NCBI GenBank assembly: GCA_013146195.2
Contig: CM028382.1
Span: forward strand, 116,635,023 to 116,699,022
Direction of reading: 5' to 3'
DNA from: Codonopsis lanceolata
Taxonomy: Eukaryota; Streptophyta; Magnoliopsida; Asterales; Campanulaceae
Length of the DNA: 64,000 nt
Shown here piece after piece: positions 1-12,000 of this stretch (the first letter of the stretch is position 1; every line of letters starts with the position of its first letter). Made by a program: the position numbers and the translations under genes. A model generated the notes under the pieces. The model was given only the letters and a program-made list of their open reading frames with translations, did no database searches and was not told the DNA's origin.

Positions 1-1107
1 ATTATTTACACACAACTCCTACCGAAGAAAAGAAAATATTTTTTTAGCACCAAATAAAACATATTAAATTAATAATAATTTTACCCGGAATGGAGGAAGT
101 ATTTTTTACATTTTATCTTCTATTGAAAAAATTTTATGTTTTAAGAAATTCAATTACTTTTATCTAAAAAAATATATGTTTACAAAATTAATTATTTTTC
201 TATAATCTCAATTAAATCTCTCTATTAAAAAATATATGTAAATAACAAACATGGGCATTATGCACATAAGAGGGCTGGACACAAAAAAAAAAGTCACCAT
301 ATGTAAATAACAAATGACATATTTTATAATTTTTAAAAAATTAAAAAAAATAAATGTCTAAACCTTATTTCAAAAACACTCCGTTTGTCTCAAAAAAAAA
401 TTAAAACTAGACAATAATTAAATAGCAAAAGAGGAAATCTATTATATAAAACAGATCAGGATTACAAAAGCTAATTACCAGGATTTAGTTTTAACAAAGC
501 TATTTACCGAAAGGGATTTGATTTATCAAAGGCAATCAACGGCCATGATTCCATTTCATCCACAACCGTTTTTTTACACGATCCTTATCTCTCCCACTAT
601 CTCTTTCTCTCTCATCCTCTAATCTCTCATCCACGATCTCTTTCTCTCTCATCCTCTAATCTCTCATCCGTTTCTATGCACTAATAAGTTAAGAGTGGCT
701 TAGATCCAACTGATTAATTTTGAGATTAGATCTTTTGATTTTTGTTTATTCATTCTTTTTGAAACTCCATATTATCAAACCCTCAAAGGGAAAAGAAGAA
801 AAGTCAATTGCTTCGTCCATTTTACACCGACCTTTATCTCAATCCATTACTATTTATTATAGACTATAGAGTAGCACATAAGCTCACTTTACTGTCAATG
901 AAAATGAAAATCATGAGTCCACAAATCCATTTTATTAGCTGAATCACGTTTTGGAGAAGAGGAACGGTGGAAAAAAAACAAAATGTCTTTCAAGGTGGAG
1001 TAGACAAATCCATTTTATTAGGAAAATGAGCATGCGGCAAATCTGATTTCTTGGTTTTCAAAAATAGTCAACAAGAAAAAAATGGTCAATCACCAACCAA
1101 GAAAGTT

Positions 1108-1465
1108 AATTAATTGGTAAAAGTTAATTATTGGCCAGATTTATTTTTTCCAAACAGATTTAATTACTGGTAAAAGTTAATGTTATTTAAATTAATTAGT
1201 TAAAAGTTAATTACGGGTAAAAAATTATTATTACATTTTGTTAATTACAGGTAAAAGTTAATTATGCTCGATAGTTGGTAAAAGTTAATTACACCCGATA
1301 ACATGTTTTGTTATTTAAATTAATCTCTATTTTTCATCGGTAAAAGTTAATTAGGAAACGCTACAGTATTACTAGATCAGGATATACTTTTAAATTAATT
1401 GGTAAAAGTTAATTAATGGTAAAAAATTATATTTACATTTTGTTACTTATCGGTAAAAGTTTTCG
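1108..1465. repeat. Dispersed direct repeats of GGTAAAAGTTAATTA
   Basis: The motif GGTAAAAGTTAATTA, exact or nearly so, recurs about eight times in roughly 350 bp, spaced 25-60 bp apart. No coding frame crosses it. It lies upstream of a Helitron 3' end at 1963-1991 and may be the interior of that element, but no matching 5' end was identified. Positions 1-1107 are AT-rich, and no gene or recognisable element was seen there. Confidence 0.55.
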
Positions 1466-1576
1466 ATATTCCAATGGATGTAGCTTGATTTTTTGAAATT
1501 AAAATATTACGTTAAGACAAATAAAAAAAGTATGATAATTTTGTAAAGATGGATTGGAGGGAATGTGTACATAGTT

Positions 1577-1581
<5 letters not shown>

Positions 1582-1620
<39 letters not shown>

Positions 1621-1641
1621 TATATATATATATATATATAT
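1582..1641. repeat. (AT)n microsatellite
   Basis: An almost pure AT dinucleotide run, broken once by AAAA. Confidence 0.9.
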
Positions 1642-1962
1642 TTCTACATGTTAATTTTCTTTTTGTCTTAAATAACAATATTTGATGATTGATTTTGCTT
1701 ACAAAAGTAATTTTTTACTTTTTATTTTACTGTTGAATGATCATATTATTTTAATTGATTACCGAAATGTGTTAATTTTAAACTGGTTATTTTGTAAGTT
1801 TGAATTTTCTTTGTTGAGCATATTCATAAACACTTTGGACTGGAATACATGTATGTCACTATACAGAAAAATTTTAGACTCTTTTTGAAACATGAGTAAA
1901 ACATATTTTTATTTATTTAAATATTGACACCCTCCAATATTAACATCCTTCCCTACTTGCGC

Positions 1963-1991
1963 CGTGCCATGGGCACGAGCACAAATACTAG
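1963..1991 (+). mobile_element. Helitron 3' terminus
   Basis: A hairpin (CGTGCC-ATG-GGCACG, 1963-1977) is followed 10 bases later by CTAG and then T. This is the Helitron 3' signature: a GC-rich stem-loop shortly before a terminal CTRR, with insertion before a T. The same arrangement recurs at 50006-50035 and, in reverse, at 57702-57730. The 5' end of this copy was not identified. Confidence 0.6.
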
Positions 1992-2200
1992 TATATATTA
2001 AACGAAAAAGACGGGGTATCATCACATCGTTCACATTCCCCACAAATTATCATTTTCATAATTTCTCTCTTAAGAATTTTCTTCTACAATGGTTTTGATT
2101 CTTCAACAATTCTTACATGGGTCCCACTACCACATCATTCACTTTATTTACACTACTTTTTATTTTTATACTTTGCAAATAAATTAATTAATACATATAT

Positions 2201-2436
2201 GCAATATAAATAAATTATTTCGTTTATAATTTTTATTAATATATTGAATATTCAAATATGTAATATAAATAAATTAATTCGTTTATAATTTTTATTAATA
2301 TATTGAATATTCAAATATGCAATATAAATAAATTAATTCGTTTATAATTTTTATTAATATATTGAATATTCAAATATGCAATATAAATAAATTAATCCGT
2401 TTATAATTGTTATTAATATATTGCATAAAAACGTTA
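2201..2436. repeat. 59-bp tandem repeat, four units
   Basis: Units begin at 2201, 2260, 2319 and 2378 with (g)c/taatataaataaatta. The first three are nearly identical and the fourth diverges near its end. Related but non-tandem sequence occurs at 5280-5520. Both places sit inside sequence with Harbinger-like ends, so the array looks like an internal expansion of a MITE-type element. Confidence 0.8.
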
Positions 2437-2439
2437 ATA

Positions 2440-2828
2440 ATTAAAATTACATAAAAACGTGAATAATTCAAATTACTTAAAAACATTACATAATAAAAAA
2501 AAATAAAAGGAAAAAGTCATTTTCAAAAATCTCAAACCGTTACAATTCAAAATTTTCAAAAAAAAAGAGAGCAAATTTTCCCAAATGGCCGACAGCTAGG
2601 CCCACAGTGCCAGTCACCCTTCACGCCCCTCAACCTCGCGTGTGCCACACGTACTCCTCCTAGCCTTGCGGTGTTGGTCACTCTCCCGCTTCTCTCTCTC
2701 TCTCTCTCTTCCCTCGAATTATTAATTAGGAATTTTGGGGAGGAATTCTTATTTGGGAATTGTCCATAATGGTTGGGAATTCTTAAACAATTTGAGAATT
2801 GTTTAAGAATCCACCATTGTGGATGCTC
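2440..2828. mobile_element. Right part of a Harbinger-like MITE
   Basis: The stretch ends in CCACCATTGTGGATGCTC. Its reverse complement starts GAGCATCCACAATGG, like the ends of the elements at 5129 and 15650. A short inverted repeat (about 2753-2815, around ATTCTTAAACAATTTGAGAATTG) precedes the end. No left end was found, so the boundaries are open. Confidence 0.35.
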
Positions 2829-3642
2829 TGAGGTATATAGTTGGTGGAACCAAAAAGTTCAATACACTTGTTTTGTGTTATAGTGGGATCGGAACATTTT
2901 TATTAAAGTAAAGGCCAAAACATACACCTGAGCCATCCAACTTTGTAACTTTTTGCAATTCGACCACCGTAACTTTGAAAATATTATTTGGTTCACTGTA
3001 CATTAGTTATGATGCAACTGAGCTGATTTTCTATCGAGCGTTAGATAAGGACGTTAAATTTAAGTCAAATTCTTATTTTTCCCCTGTAAATATCAAAACT
3101 TTGTGTGATATTAGAAATCAAGAGGGGTCCAACTGAAAACACAAACAAAAGGGAGGAACAATTAAAAAAAAAAGTCTAACTATAAATAATAAATCTTTGG
3201 GTTATAGATCTGGGTAAACAATGTTCTATCTTCATCTTCTCCTAGATTTTTCTTTATATCAATTTCACATAATTGCATACATCATCAAAACAAATCCACG
3301 ATATTAGCAAGATCCCAATCGATTTCATCAACAAAAACCCTAACACCTACAATTTCAATGGCATTAACAACAACTGAATATCACTAAAAAATCTGACAAA
3401 AACCGCAGTCAGTCGTCGAAACCATGCAGAGTCCTACCTTGTCTCTTCAAAGCATAAACGACGTCCATAGCAGTCATCGTCTTCCTTTTCTGTCTTCTTT
3501 CTTGCCCTAATTTTCAATCAAATTAAAGCTGATTCCTCGTACTCTCTGTCTTCTCTCCTACTACAGGTTATGCGGCAACCTTTACCAAGTCCGACCACCG
3601 TGGAAGCTAAGGGCGAAGAAATCGCTGCCTAAAGAGAAATTC

Positions 3643-3940
3643 AGATCTGGGTTTGATAGATGACGATTTGGGTTTTGTTAAACATGAAGATTTGGGTTTA
3701 ATTTTCTGTACAATTTGGGATCCATTGTTCATTCAAGAAAAGAATCTCAAAGCAGTTCTCTACTTCTATCTATTGTTCATTCCAGATCTGGGTTTGATAG
3801 ATGACGATCTAGATTCTGTTAAACATGAAGATCTGAGTTTTCTGTATAAATTGAGATCGATTATTCATTCAAGAAAAAAATCTCATATCAATTTTTCACT
3901 TCTATCTATTGTGCATTCCAGATCTAGGTTTTCCATCAGT
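3643..3940. repeat. Direct repeats of ~140 bp inside the MULE
   Basis: Two full units and a partial third begin near 3643, 3783 and 3919. Each starts with AGATCTGGGTTTGATAGATG or a close variant. A 172-residue open frame runs across them at 3653-4171 (+), but its repeats mirror the DNA repeats and it resembles no protein I know, so I do not call it a gene. Confidence 0.6.
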
Positions 3941-3963
3941 ACCCATATTTTGACTCTACATCC

Positions 3964-4131
3964 TCAAGCAACAGCTCGAACAACGGGTGATTGCATACTT
4001 GGCTTTAATTGCAACCCATTGTTTCTCAAACTGGATTTCTCTTTTCCCGTTCTAGCCTCAAGATTAATGGTTCGGCATTTCTCCCATGCCTTGACAAGAA
4101 TATTCTTCTTCCCACCATTATTAGCCAACAT
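3964..4131 (-). pseudogene. Small unrecognised ORF carried inside the MULE (55 aa)
   Basis: The frame starts with ATG at 4131 and stops at 3964. It is basic and contains KNILVKAWEKCRTINLEARTG. I do not recognise the family. Its position between MULE inverted repeats suggests a captured host-gene piece, but chance is not excluded at this length. Confidence 0.25.
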
Positions 4132-4547
4132 ACTTAATTTAGGTTATGTAATGGCAAAATTTGAAAATTAGGTATTAGATTGTTAATTAAATTAGTTTTG
4201 AAAATTTTAACGTTGTTTTTTCTATCCTATTAATTTAACATCCTTGTTTAATGTCCATTAGAAAATTGGTTCACTTGCATCATAACTAATATACGATGGC
4301 CCAAATAATATTTTCAAAGTTTCGATCGCCAAATTATAAAAGTTGTAAAGTTAGGTGGCCAGTTGTGTGTTTTGCCTAAAGCACAGCATCTAAAGTCTAA
4401 ACCAGCAGACTTGGCTCTTGCTAATTAAAGTGATTGTTTTTTTAAAAAAGTAATCTTAATGACCAATTAAGAGCAAAAGTCCAATACACATGTTTTGTAT
4501 TATAGTGGACATTGTAACATTTATTTATGGCAAAAACTTAGGTAAGA

Positions 4548-4682
4548 CAGTCTTACAGTCATTTTTGTAAGACAGATCCTCTTTATCAGACCCATCGTGT
4601 GTTGGTAGATTGAGTTATGAGAGAATGAGGCTCCGTCTTACGAATTAAGATTAATAAGACCGGCTTACATGAGACTTACTCT
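4548..4682. mobile_element. Small inverted-repeat MITE
   Basis: GTAAGACAGTCTTACAG near 4555 is mirrored by TAAGACCGGCTTACATGAG near 4657. The short spacing and the imperfect terminal symmetry suggest a decayed MITE. No target duplication could be fixed. Confidence 0.35.
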
Positions 4683-4773
4683 TTATTTATATTAAAGCAA
4701 AACATCTAAACCCGCAAACTTGGCTCCTTACTAAATAAAGCAACTTTGTTTTATTTATTTTTATAGGAGTAAA

Positions 4774-5015
4774 TACTCAATTTCCTTCCAAATTTTTAAA
4801 TGTTTCACTTTAAAAGTCTATTTTTAAATAAAAAAAACTATGTTTATCTATCTTCATAACATTTCAATTTTACTATTTGTATTTGGTATTAGCATATTTA
4901 TTATGTTTAAGTATTTTTTGTAATTATAACTATCTTTAATGTTAATTATATATTTCTTAATTATTAGATTTTTCAAATATAGACAGATAGACTCTTTGAG
5001 TGGAGCGGATGAGTA
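4774..5015. mobile_element. Stowaway-like MITE
   Basis: It begins TACTCAATTTCCTTCC and ends with the inverted GAGCGGATGAGTA. Inside each end are mirrored ATGTTTCACTTTAAAAGTC and GACTCTTTGAGTGGAGC blocks. The length of 242 bp and the flanking TA fit Tc1/Mariner MITEs. The same family occurs at 34636-34879. Confidence 0.6.
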
Positions 5016-5128
5016 TGACCAATTTAAAGGTATATCACCGAGAATGGATTTGTTGATTATTGGAGAACAAATTCAATTAGATGTCATGATCAAACTAATT
5101 AACCTTGTGGTTAAGTGGGTATGTTTTA

Positions 5129-7352
5129 GAGCATCTCCATAGGTTGGAGATTTTTACCCAATTCTTAATTAGGTCTCATTGTCACCAATACATTAAAAAA
5201 AAAATATCTCTAACAATTTATCTTCTCAATAGTTTTCATTCTTCCTCCATATTTACATGGATCTCACTACCAAATCATCCACTTTATTTACACAACTTTT
5301 TTTTATACTTTTCAAATAAATTAATTAATTCATATATTATTTTATAAATTAATTAATTCGTTTATAACTTTAATGATATTTTGTAATTTCAAATATTATT
5401 TATAAATAAATTACAAATTAATTAATTTGTATATTGTTTTATAAATAAATTAATTTGTTTATAATTTTAATGATATATTGTAATTTAAAATATTATTTAT
5501 AAATGAATTAAAATTTTAGAGAAAACGAATAGTGAATTTTTGGAAAAGAGAATGAAGAAAAATATGAGATTGAAGAATTATTTACAGATAGGAGATTGAT
5601 TATTTTTTTAAAAATTGTGTATACAAACGATCAAAAAGAAAAAAAAAAAAAGCAACAATCAATTCTTGAGCACAGAAAGAATATTTTGATTTTTTTTAGG
5701 GTTAATGACTATTGGTCCCTCGACTATGAGTCATTCTCAATATTAGTTTCTTAACAATTTTTTGTCAAATTTGGGTCCTAAAAGTATTCAATTTTCACAG
5801 AGGCAGTCCTTTTTATGAATGTCGTTAAAAAAATTCCGTTAAATTGCCCATGTGCCTCCCACGTGCATTTAAAAGAGCTAAAATGAAATTTTATCAAACT
5901 TAACATATATCATAATTTACAAACAAGTCCCTCGGGTTTAAAAATAGACCATAAACCCTTCTTCCCCAATTGTTATGGTCCTCCCCAGGAAAAATAAGAT
6001 CAGGATTCTATCTCATCTTTTTTGGATCTTCATAAGACCAACTCATCTATAAAGATCCTTTCCATCCATAACTAAAGTTGACAGAAGACAAAGTCAATGC
6101 ATCATGGAAGCTTTGGTGGATTTCCACGTGACTTAATGGTGACCAAAGAAAGAATTCCTCTACCCCGCTTCTTCCCCCAGAGGAATTTTCTAAGTAAAAA
6201 TCATTTAGCCGGAAGAGATCGACGAAATGAGCCTAGTCTTAAAAGGCTTGGCATATGGGAGAAGAAGTCGACAGCCATGTAGATTTGCTGAAGGCGCACT
6301 GAATCGATGGTGGTGGGGTTGGGGATTGGGTTCGCAAAGGTCGAGCGAGGGTTTGCAAAGGAAAAGCCTACTGCTTGGGCGGATCTCGGGTTGGGGTGAT
6401 GGTGGTCGAATTTGAGCAGAGTTTGGATTCGAAAAAGAACAAGCAACCAGTAACTTTTAGGAAATTCTTTTATAGGGTGGAGAATATAGTTACACCACAA
6501 GTTGATAACCATGTGTTGTATGTTAGTCTGTTAGACATGTAACAAATCAGATCCATGGATATACAATGTTATTTATAGCTCTGTGTTTTTATAGGGCATC
6601 AGGGATCGGTTGCAGGTTTTTTCAACTGATTTCATTGATGGGGATTTTGTTGGTGCTTGTGTGGGAGTGACATATGCAAGGATTGAAGGGAAGGTCTGAT
6701 ATTTTGCAATCTTGTTCTTGCGTTGCAGATCAACCTGGTCTTATTTTTCTTGGGGAGGACCATAACAATTGGGGAAAAAGGGTTTATGGTTTATTTTTAA
6801 ACCCGAGGGACTTATTTATAAATTGTGATAAATGTTAAGTATGATAAAATTTCGTTTAGCCCTTTTAAATGCACTGGGAGGCACATGGGCAATTTAACAT
6901 ATATTTTTTTAACGGCATCCATCAATAGGACTGCCTCTATGAAAATTGAATACTTTTAGGACCCAAATTTGACAAAATTGTTAAGGGACTAATACTGAGA
7001 ATGACCAATGGGTTAAGGGACTAATAGTCATTAACCCTTTAAAAAAAACTCAAGGAACGGTCAATTTTTAAAAAAAAAAATTCAAACAAAGTTGAGTGGT
7101 TGACATGTGGGACCTGCATTTCAACACCTATTCACGCGCTTTAATAGAGTGTGAGATGCACACGCCAATTGGAATGGGGAGGTGCGCCTCACTCTCATTC
7201 TCTTCGACTGTTTTTCTCTCTTGCATGATAAATTCTTATTTTTCTTCGACCGAGAATTGTGCTAAGAATTTTTGAGCAAGAATGGGTCTCCTAATGGTTG
7301 GGGATTCTTACTCAAATAAGAATTTGGGTAAGAATCTCCATTGGAAAGGCTC
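5129..7352. mobile_element. PIF/Harbinger-like element, split by a nested MULE
   Basis: The left end is GAGCATCTCCATAGG. The right end, reverse complemented, is GAGCCTTTCCAATGGAGATTC. Both continue into an AGATT(T/C)TTACCCAA block. TTA flanks both sides (5126-5128 and 7353-7355), the 3-bp target duplication of this superfamily. Without the nested element at 5698-7038 it would be about 0.9 kb. No transposase is visible. Confidence 0.6.
5698..7038. mobile_element. Long-TIR Mutator-like element nested in the Harbinger element
   Basis: About 305 bp at the left (5698-6004, starting AGGGTTAATGACTATTGG) is nearly an exact reverse complement of the right (6734-7038). Such long terminal inverted repeats are typical of plant MULEs. 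No convincing 9-bp target duplication was found because the flanks are poly-T and poly-A. The ~730-bp interior (6005-6733) is less AT-rich than the arms and has short open frames on both strands, one ending near 6700 with DGDFVGACVGVTYARIEGK. This looks like captured gene sequence; I do not recognise the donor. Confidence 0.65.
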
Positions 7353-7377
7353 TTAGATTCATATTTCCATAAAACTC

Positions 7378-8790
7378 TTGAAAGGTGATAGGATTTTGAA
7401 TCTGCCCTTGGTGTATCCTTATCCTCCTGCTCCTGCATCTCAGTCAGCTATGTCTGCCCCTGCTCCACCTTCTATCTCCCAGCCTGCAGTTGCTGCCCCT
7501 GCTCCATCTTTGACCAATGTAGCTTCCAATGCAGCTACATCAGGTCCTACATCAGCACCTGCTCCCTTTTCTGTTGGGTCTACTGCTCCTATGTCTTTAT
7601 TCTTTATTTAAGAACAGTTTGTCTAGATCCAGACCCAGATTGCCCTGCTTCAGAACTTGGAAACTCAGTACTCTGCTTGGCTAGTCCTGCATTCTGGTCA
7701 AAGAGGGGGAGGTAATCCAAGTGTTCCAACTGATGAAGTTGTTGCTGCTCAAGATGAGACTGAAGAAGTGTGATGAATCAGAAACTGAACATGATCATGG
7801 TTCTGTTTGTAATTGATGTTTGGTATTCAAAACCCTCTAAGTATTTGATCTGCTCTTGGTCTGTAATAATTTATGTTATGTGTTTGGTTGGGATATTTAC
7901 ATAATTGATTTGGGATATTTGCATGGTTGATGGTCTGTTGCATCATTGATTTATAATTCTTATCTGATTGACTATTTCAGGGGGAGTTATGTTAACAAAT
8001 GCAGGTTTTGTAGAAATTAGTTTGTGTTGGATTTTTAGCAAAACACTTGTCATATTATTTAATCAGAAAGGATCAACAAATGAGGAGATTGTAAGGGCAA
8101 AATAGGTATGACCTATTTTGGTCTTGTTTTCTCCTTTCTTGATCCTAAAGTTTAGGTGCATTTTTGGAAACAAAATATTCATTGTGTTTTGGCTTTCTTG
8201 GTCCTAAAGTTTAGGAGTATTTTTTGGACACCAAATCTTGACAAAATTCCTTTCCTAAAATCGTGTCTTAGAGTCCTTGTTAACTTGGAGATAAAATCTA
8301 GTGAATTAAGGTAGTTTATTTGATTAGCAATTCTAACACACAATCCTTTAGCATGTTGGAGTTTGTTTCCTTTTTAATGTGTAGGTCTCCTTCATGTATA
8401 AATAAGGGACATGCGCAGAGGCAGAAGACATGCATACAAAGAGAGTGCAAAGCATAGAAAAACAGCATATTCAGATCATAAGAGAGTATTTAGAAATCCA
8501 GATTTGCTGAAAGTGAATGCAGTTCCGGATGCAGCAACTGGAGAAGCTATATCTGGAACTACATTGAGCTGCTGTGGCTGTTTGTCTTCCTAGGGTTTCT
8601 AGGAAGTTGATTTTTTAATCCCATATTTTCTGTACCCCTTGTTTCTGTGGGCTTTTCTCTCCAAGACTTGTTGTCTTGTGAGAGTTTTTGGTTTAGTGAT
8701 TTCACATATTATTTTGTAAAACAATTCATCTTTTAGTGAATCATAGCTAATGTTGATTCTTTCACATTTGCGTGTCAATCTTTGTTCATG
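7378..8790 (+). mobile_element. 3' end of a Copia-type retrotransposon (SIRE-like) with LTR
   Basis: A frame rich in Pro, Ala and Ser (7378-7611) is followed by polar coding-like sequence ending at about 7774. A purine run CAGGGGGAG (about 7979-7987) then abuts TGTTAACAAATG, as a polypurine tract abuts a 3' LTR. Downstream is an LTR-like ~800 bp with TATAAATAAGGGA near 8397. The right edge may be ...TTTGTTCA near 8788. The pol domains are missing. The SIRE-like assignment rests only on this layout. Confidence 0.4.
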
Positions 8791-8799
8791 ATAAATGGT

Positions 8800-10330
8800 A
8801 CTCATTTTAGGATAGATACATTATCAATTTTTTTGTACGATAAAATTAGATAAATATCAATTCAGAAAGACAAAGATTTAGGCATATGTTATTGCGAGCT
8901 CAAGTATATGATATTACCATACGAGTTTTAGTGTTAAAGTCGTAAGATGATTAAGTTGGTGGTGATTTAGAATGTTCATGTCATTAATTAGAAAATAACA
9001 TATTTGATCTAACGGTATAAAGATCTAAGTAGATTTGATCTAACGACACTAACACTAAAGTTTGTAATAATACCACAATCTCAAACTTGTAATATCATCA
9101 ATTGCTTAAGTTTTAGAAATGCAATTATTTTTTCAATGAAATTTTCATAATTATTAAATACTTATTATAGCAAAAACAACGAGGTTCTTAACTGAAAGCG
9201 TGGAATACACTTGAACCTTAAACTTGACTCTCAAATAAGCACAACAAGAGTAGTCATCACTTCCGTTTATCATGGGTGGAAAAAAATTTAGATTCAAAGG
9301 GTTCGAGGAGTAAGTTATGAGTTGGGAAGGTGTTAAGCACCCAACTCGCTTTTTCAGTCTCAAGGTTACTAATATTGTGGTTATTTCACATTATTGGTTT
9401 TTGGTTTCACATAACGCGTCAAGAATGCTCAAAATATTGTGGTTATTTCACAAATTAAGTCATAAAAGAGTCTGTAACATCATAGAGAGAGAAAGGATGA
9501 TGGGAAGTCAGGACTAATAACCTAAGTCTCGATTAGTCAAATAAGGTCCGATCATAAACATGTCAACATACTTACTTCAATCACTCAGGAATAGAAACTA
9601 TCTTCAAGAAATGATAATTTTAGTGGAGTTTTTTAATACAAAGATGAAGTTCATAGATGAGATACAAATAGAGCAAAGTTTTTCAAAAAAAATGTTTTTG
9701 GAAGTATACATTAAAACAGTAACTTAAAAGATGTGTACAAGTAAAGTGTGATTCTTAGCGAACATTCAACTCATGTAAAAGAAAAGGAAATATAATTTGG
9801 GAATGAGTGAATTTGCTGAGGGACTGATGATCATCTTTTGAACTAGACATGAATATCTCAGCGGATACTGATAGGTTCCAAGAACTTGCTTAGTGTAACT
9901 AGGCTTCCTATATATCTCACTTATGTTCAGCATACCAACTTTATACTTTTGTAATTATATCAGTCATCTCCCTTGTAAAAAGTATGGAGTTTAAGAGAAT
10001 CAAAAATACCTTTAAAAGAATATGAATTTTTGAAAACATAATATTAATGATTTCTCTATTGTCAATTTTTGTGCTACTTGCAGATACTTTATTTTCTACT
10101 GTCGATTGAGAAGATGAACTTCCTTTAGTATATAAGATTTCTATTTAGCACAAATAACATCATTTTCAGATATAGCAGCAAAGAGGTTTTCTAAAGAAAA
10201 TATATCTAAAGCATATCTTTTGCAACTTTTGAAAAATAACAATTTTGGCAAAATAATCCACACAATAAAAATGTTTTACAAGAAACAAATGAAATAAGAT
10301 TTTTGAGAACTAGGATCATTTCTTACACAT
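8800..10330. other. No gene seen; dispersed repeat fragments
   Basis: Positions 8895-9090 resemble, in reverse complement, 38744-38915 (shared blocks such as CATTACGAGCTCAA and ACATCAAATC), so they belong to one dispersed family. Around 9300-9370 a block reading AAGGTGTTAAGCACCCAACTCG recalls plant retrotransposon leader sequence. Nothing else is recognisable. Confidence 0.4.
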
Positions 10331-10344
10331 TCCATCAGTCAATT

Positions 10345-10495
10345 ATCTATATTGTTCATATATTTGTAATTTTTTCTTTCCATATATCAAAGTGATCTTT
10401 ATCAAGAATGTATTGAATAACAGTATTTGATTGAAAAGTTTTGAAGTTGTCATGATTGATCTTTCAAGTTGTTAGACCTAGAAAAATAGATTTTT
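10345..10495 (-). pseudogene. Copia gag N-terminal fragment
   Basis: On the minus strand, just inside a primer-binding-like site, a frame reads SNTVIQYILDKDHFDIWKEK. It matches the layout of the first conserved block of plant Copia gag proteins (a short lead, then F-[DE]-x-W). It soon meets a stop. Its position relative to the LTR at 10521-12000 supports the call. Confidence 0.4.
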
Positions 10496-10520
10496 CAAAA
10501 AATTAGGTTCTGAAACCAAT

Positions 10521-12000
10521 TGTAAGTCCAGTAGGAAACGAAATAAGGCTAGAAGGGGGGGGGTGAATAGTCTTTTAAAAACTTTAAGGGTTGTTTTGAA
10601 AACCTTCAAAATTGGCAGCAGAAAGAATAAGTCATCAACAGATAGACAAACTGTTCTATCAGCCGATGAAAAAAATACTCTGTGTCAACTTGTTGACACA
10701 TGTTTAAGTAGTAAATGTTTAAAGCAAATTACTTAATATAAGAAATGAACAGCACAACAATATATAAAACAATTAAGTAAATGATTCAAAAATATAAATG
10801 ACTAACACTTAAGTAGATGGAAGGAGCTTAAGTGTTAAAAACAATTCTATCAGCTGAAAGATAAAAGACAGAGTATTTAGGAGTGGTTCACAGTATTAAT
10901 TGTTACGTCCACTACCAAGTTGGTCAAACTTGGATTTTTGAAGTGCACTAAATATTATTGAAATTCTAAGTGATCACTAACAGATCTGTGTACAACAAAA
11001 ACCAGTGTTTGAAGAGTATGATTGAGAAACAATCAAATTCGTGCAACAATCAAGTATTCCTTAAAGATTAGGAAGAAGTAAGGATTGGAATACAGTGATT
11101 GTCTAAACAAGAACTAGAAAAGAATAATATGTGAAAAACTATCTAGTAAGTGTTTGAGGATTGGAACACATCAGGGAAAGAATTTTTTTGAAGGAATATG
11201 TTGAGTGTCCAGTCCTGGATTAAAGCAAATCAAAGAAAGAATATTGTAAGCAATGCATGATAGTTTTTAACCGCTCTGACCTTTATTCTATATTTTTCAA
11301 CCTCTTCAATCCTTGCTTCAAAGCTTATTTATAGAGATCTTGAATAATAGTCGTTTGAAAGAGTAGGGATAATCTTTGAATAATGATGATGAAATCTTTC
11401 ATTTAATACACAAAGATCTTGTAGAGGTTTTTAGATGATATATCATAGCATAAGATAATAAATAGGATGGTTAGCTAGTAGTCATTAAATACTGTAGAAC
11501 ATTTAAAAAAGACATAAAAAGTTTTCATATGAATAGTTCTACGGTTGAAATATAATGGTCAGATAATAATTAAATATTTGTACGTGAAGGTCAAGTGTTC
11601 AATATGATACTGTTTGGAATCATTTAACAAAAGTTTGAAGACTTAAAGTCTTAAATATTTTCATAGCAATATTCTAACAATGTATAATGTTTCATCCGAT
11701 GGAGAATTTAAATGTTAAGTAGGCGCTGACAATTTGGAATCAGCGGCTGCTAGCTGTTGATGACTAAGTTCAAGCAAATATGATATTTTACATTAAGAAG
11801 GCTTTTTAATAAAGTTTAGGTGACATCTGCTGTGCAAGCAACAGTGTGTATCTATCTGCTGAAGGTTTCAGCAGATAAGATAGACTTGATACAAAGTCTA
11901 AGTAAAACAGCCTAAAGGTTTTGTAACTCATTTTAAACTGGATGTTTTAATCTTAATGGTTTTAAGTAAATCTAAAGCATGCAAGTCCCTACAATTGTCA
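10521..12000 (-). mobile_element. Copia-type 5' LTR, minus strand
   Basis: Read on the minus strand, the segment ends ...GGACTTACA. It is followed directly by ATTGGTTTCAGAACC, a decayed form of the Met-tRNA primer site ATTGGTATCAGAGC. A TATA-like CTATAAATAAGC lies near 11325-11336 on the same strand, and a C-run block TTCACCCCCCCCC lies near the LTR end. The outer edge near 12000 (TGACAATTGTAGGG) is less certain. The internal region is truncated soon after the gag start. Confidence 0.45.

Larger units (their letters stand above)
2913..4376. mobile_element. Mutator-like element with ~155-bp terminal inverted repeats
   Basis: The left arm (2913-3065) starts GGCCAAAACATACACCTG. The right arm (about 4218-4376), reverse complemented, starts GGCAAAACACACAACTGG, and the arms stay alignable for about 150 bp. 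Flanking 9-mers TAAAGTAAA (2904-2912) and TAAAGCACA (4377-4385) match at 7 of 9 positions, as expected for an old MULE target duplication. The interior has no transposase. It holds two to three direct repeats (units near 3643, 3783 and 3919, starting cAGATCTGGGTTTGATAG) and a small minus-strand frame, so it is a non-autonomous, possibly Pack-MULE-type element. Confidence 0.7.

Noticed and set aside
3653..4171. A 172-aa open frame
   Set aside because: It lies within MULE cargo, its repeats follow DNA direct repeats, and it matches no family I know.
6201..6512. A 103-aa minus-strand frame
   Set aside because: Low-complexity composition and overlapping frames on the other strand; it lies in MULE cargo with no recognisable domain.
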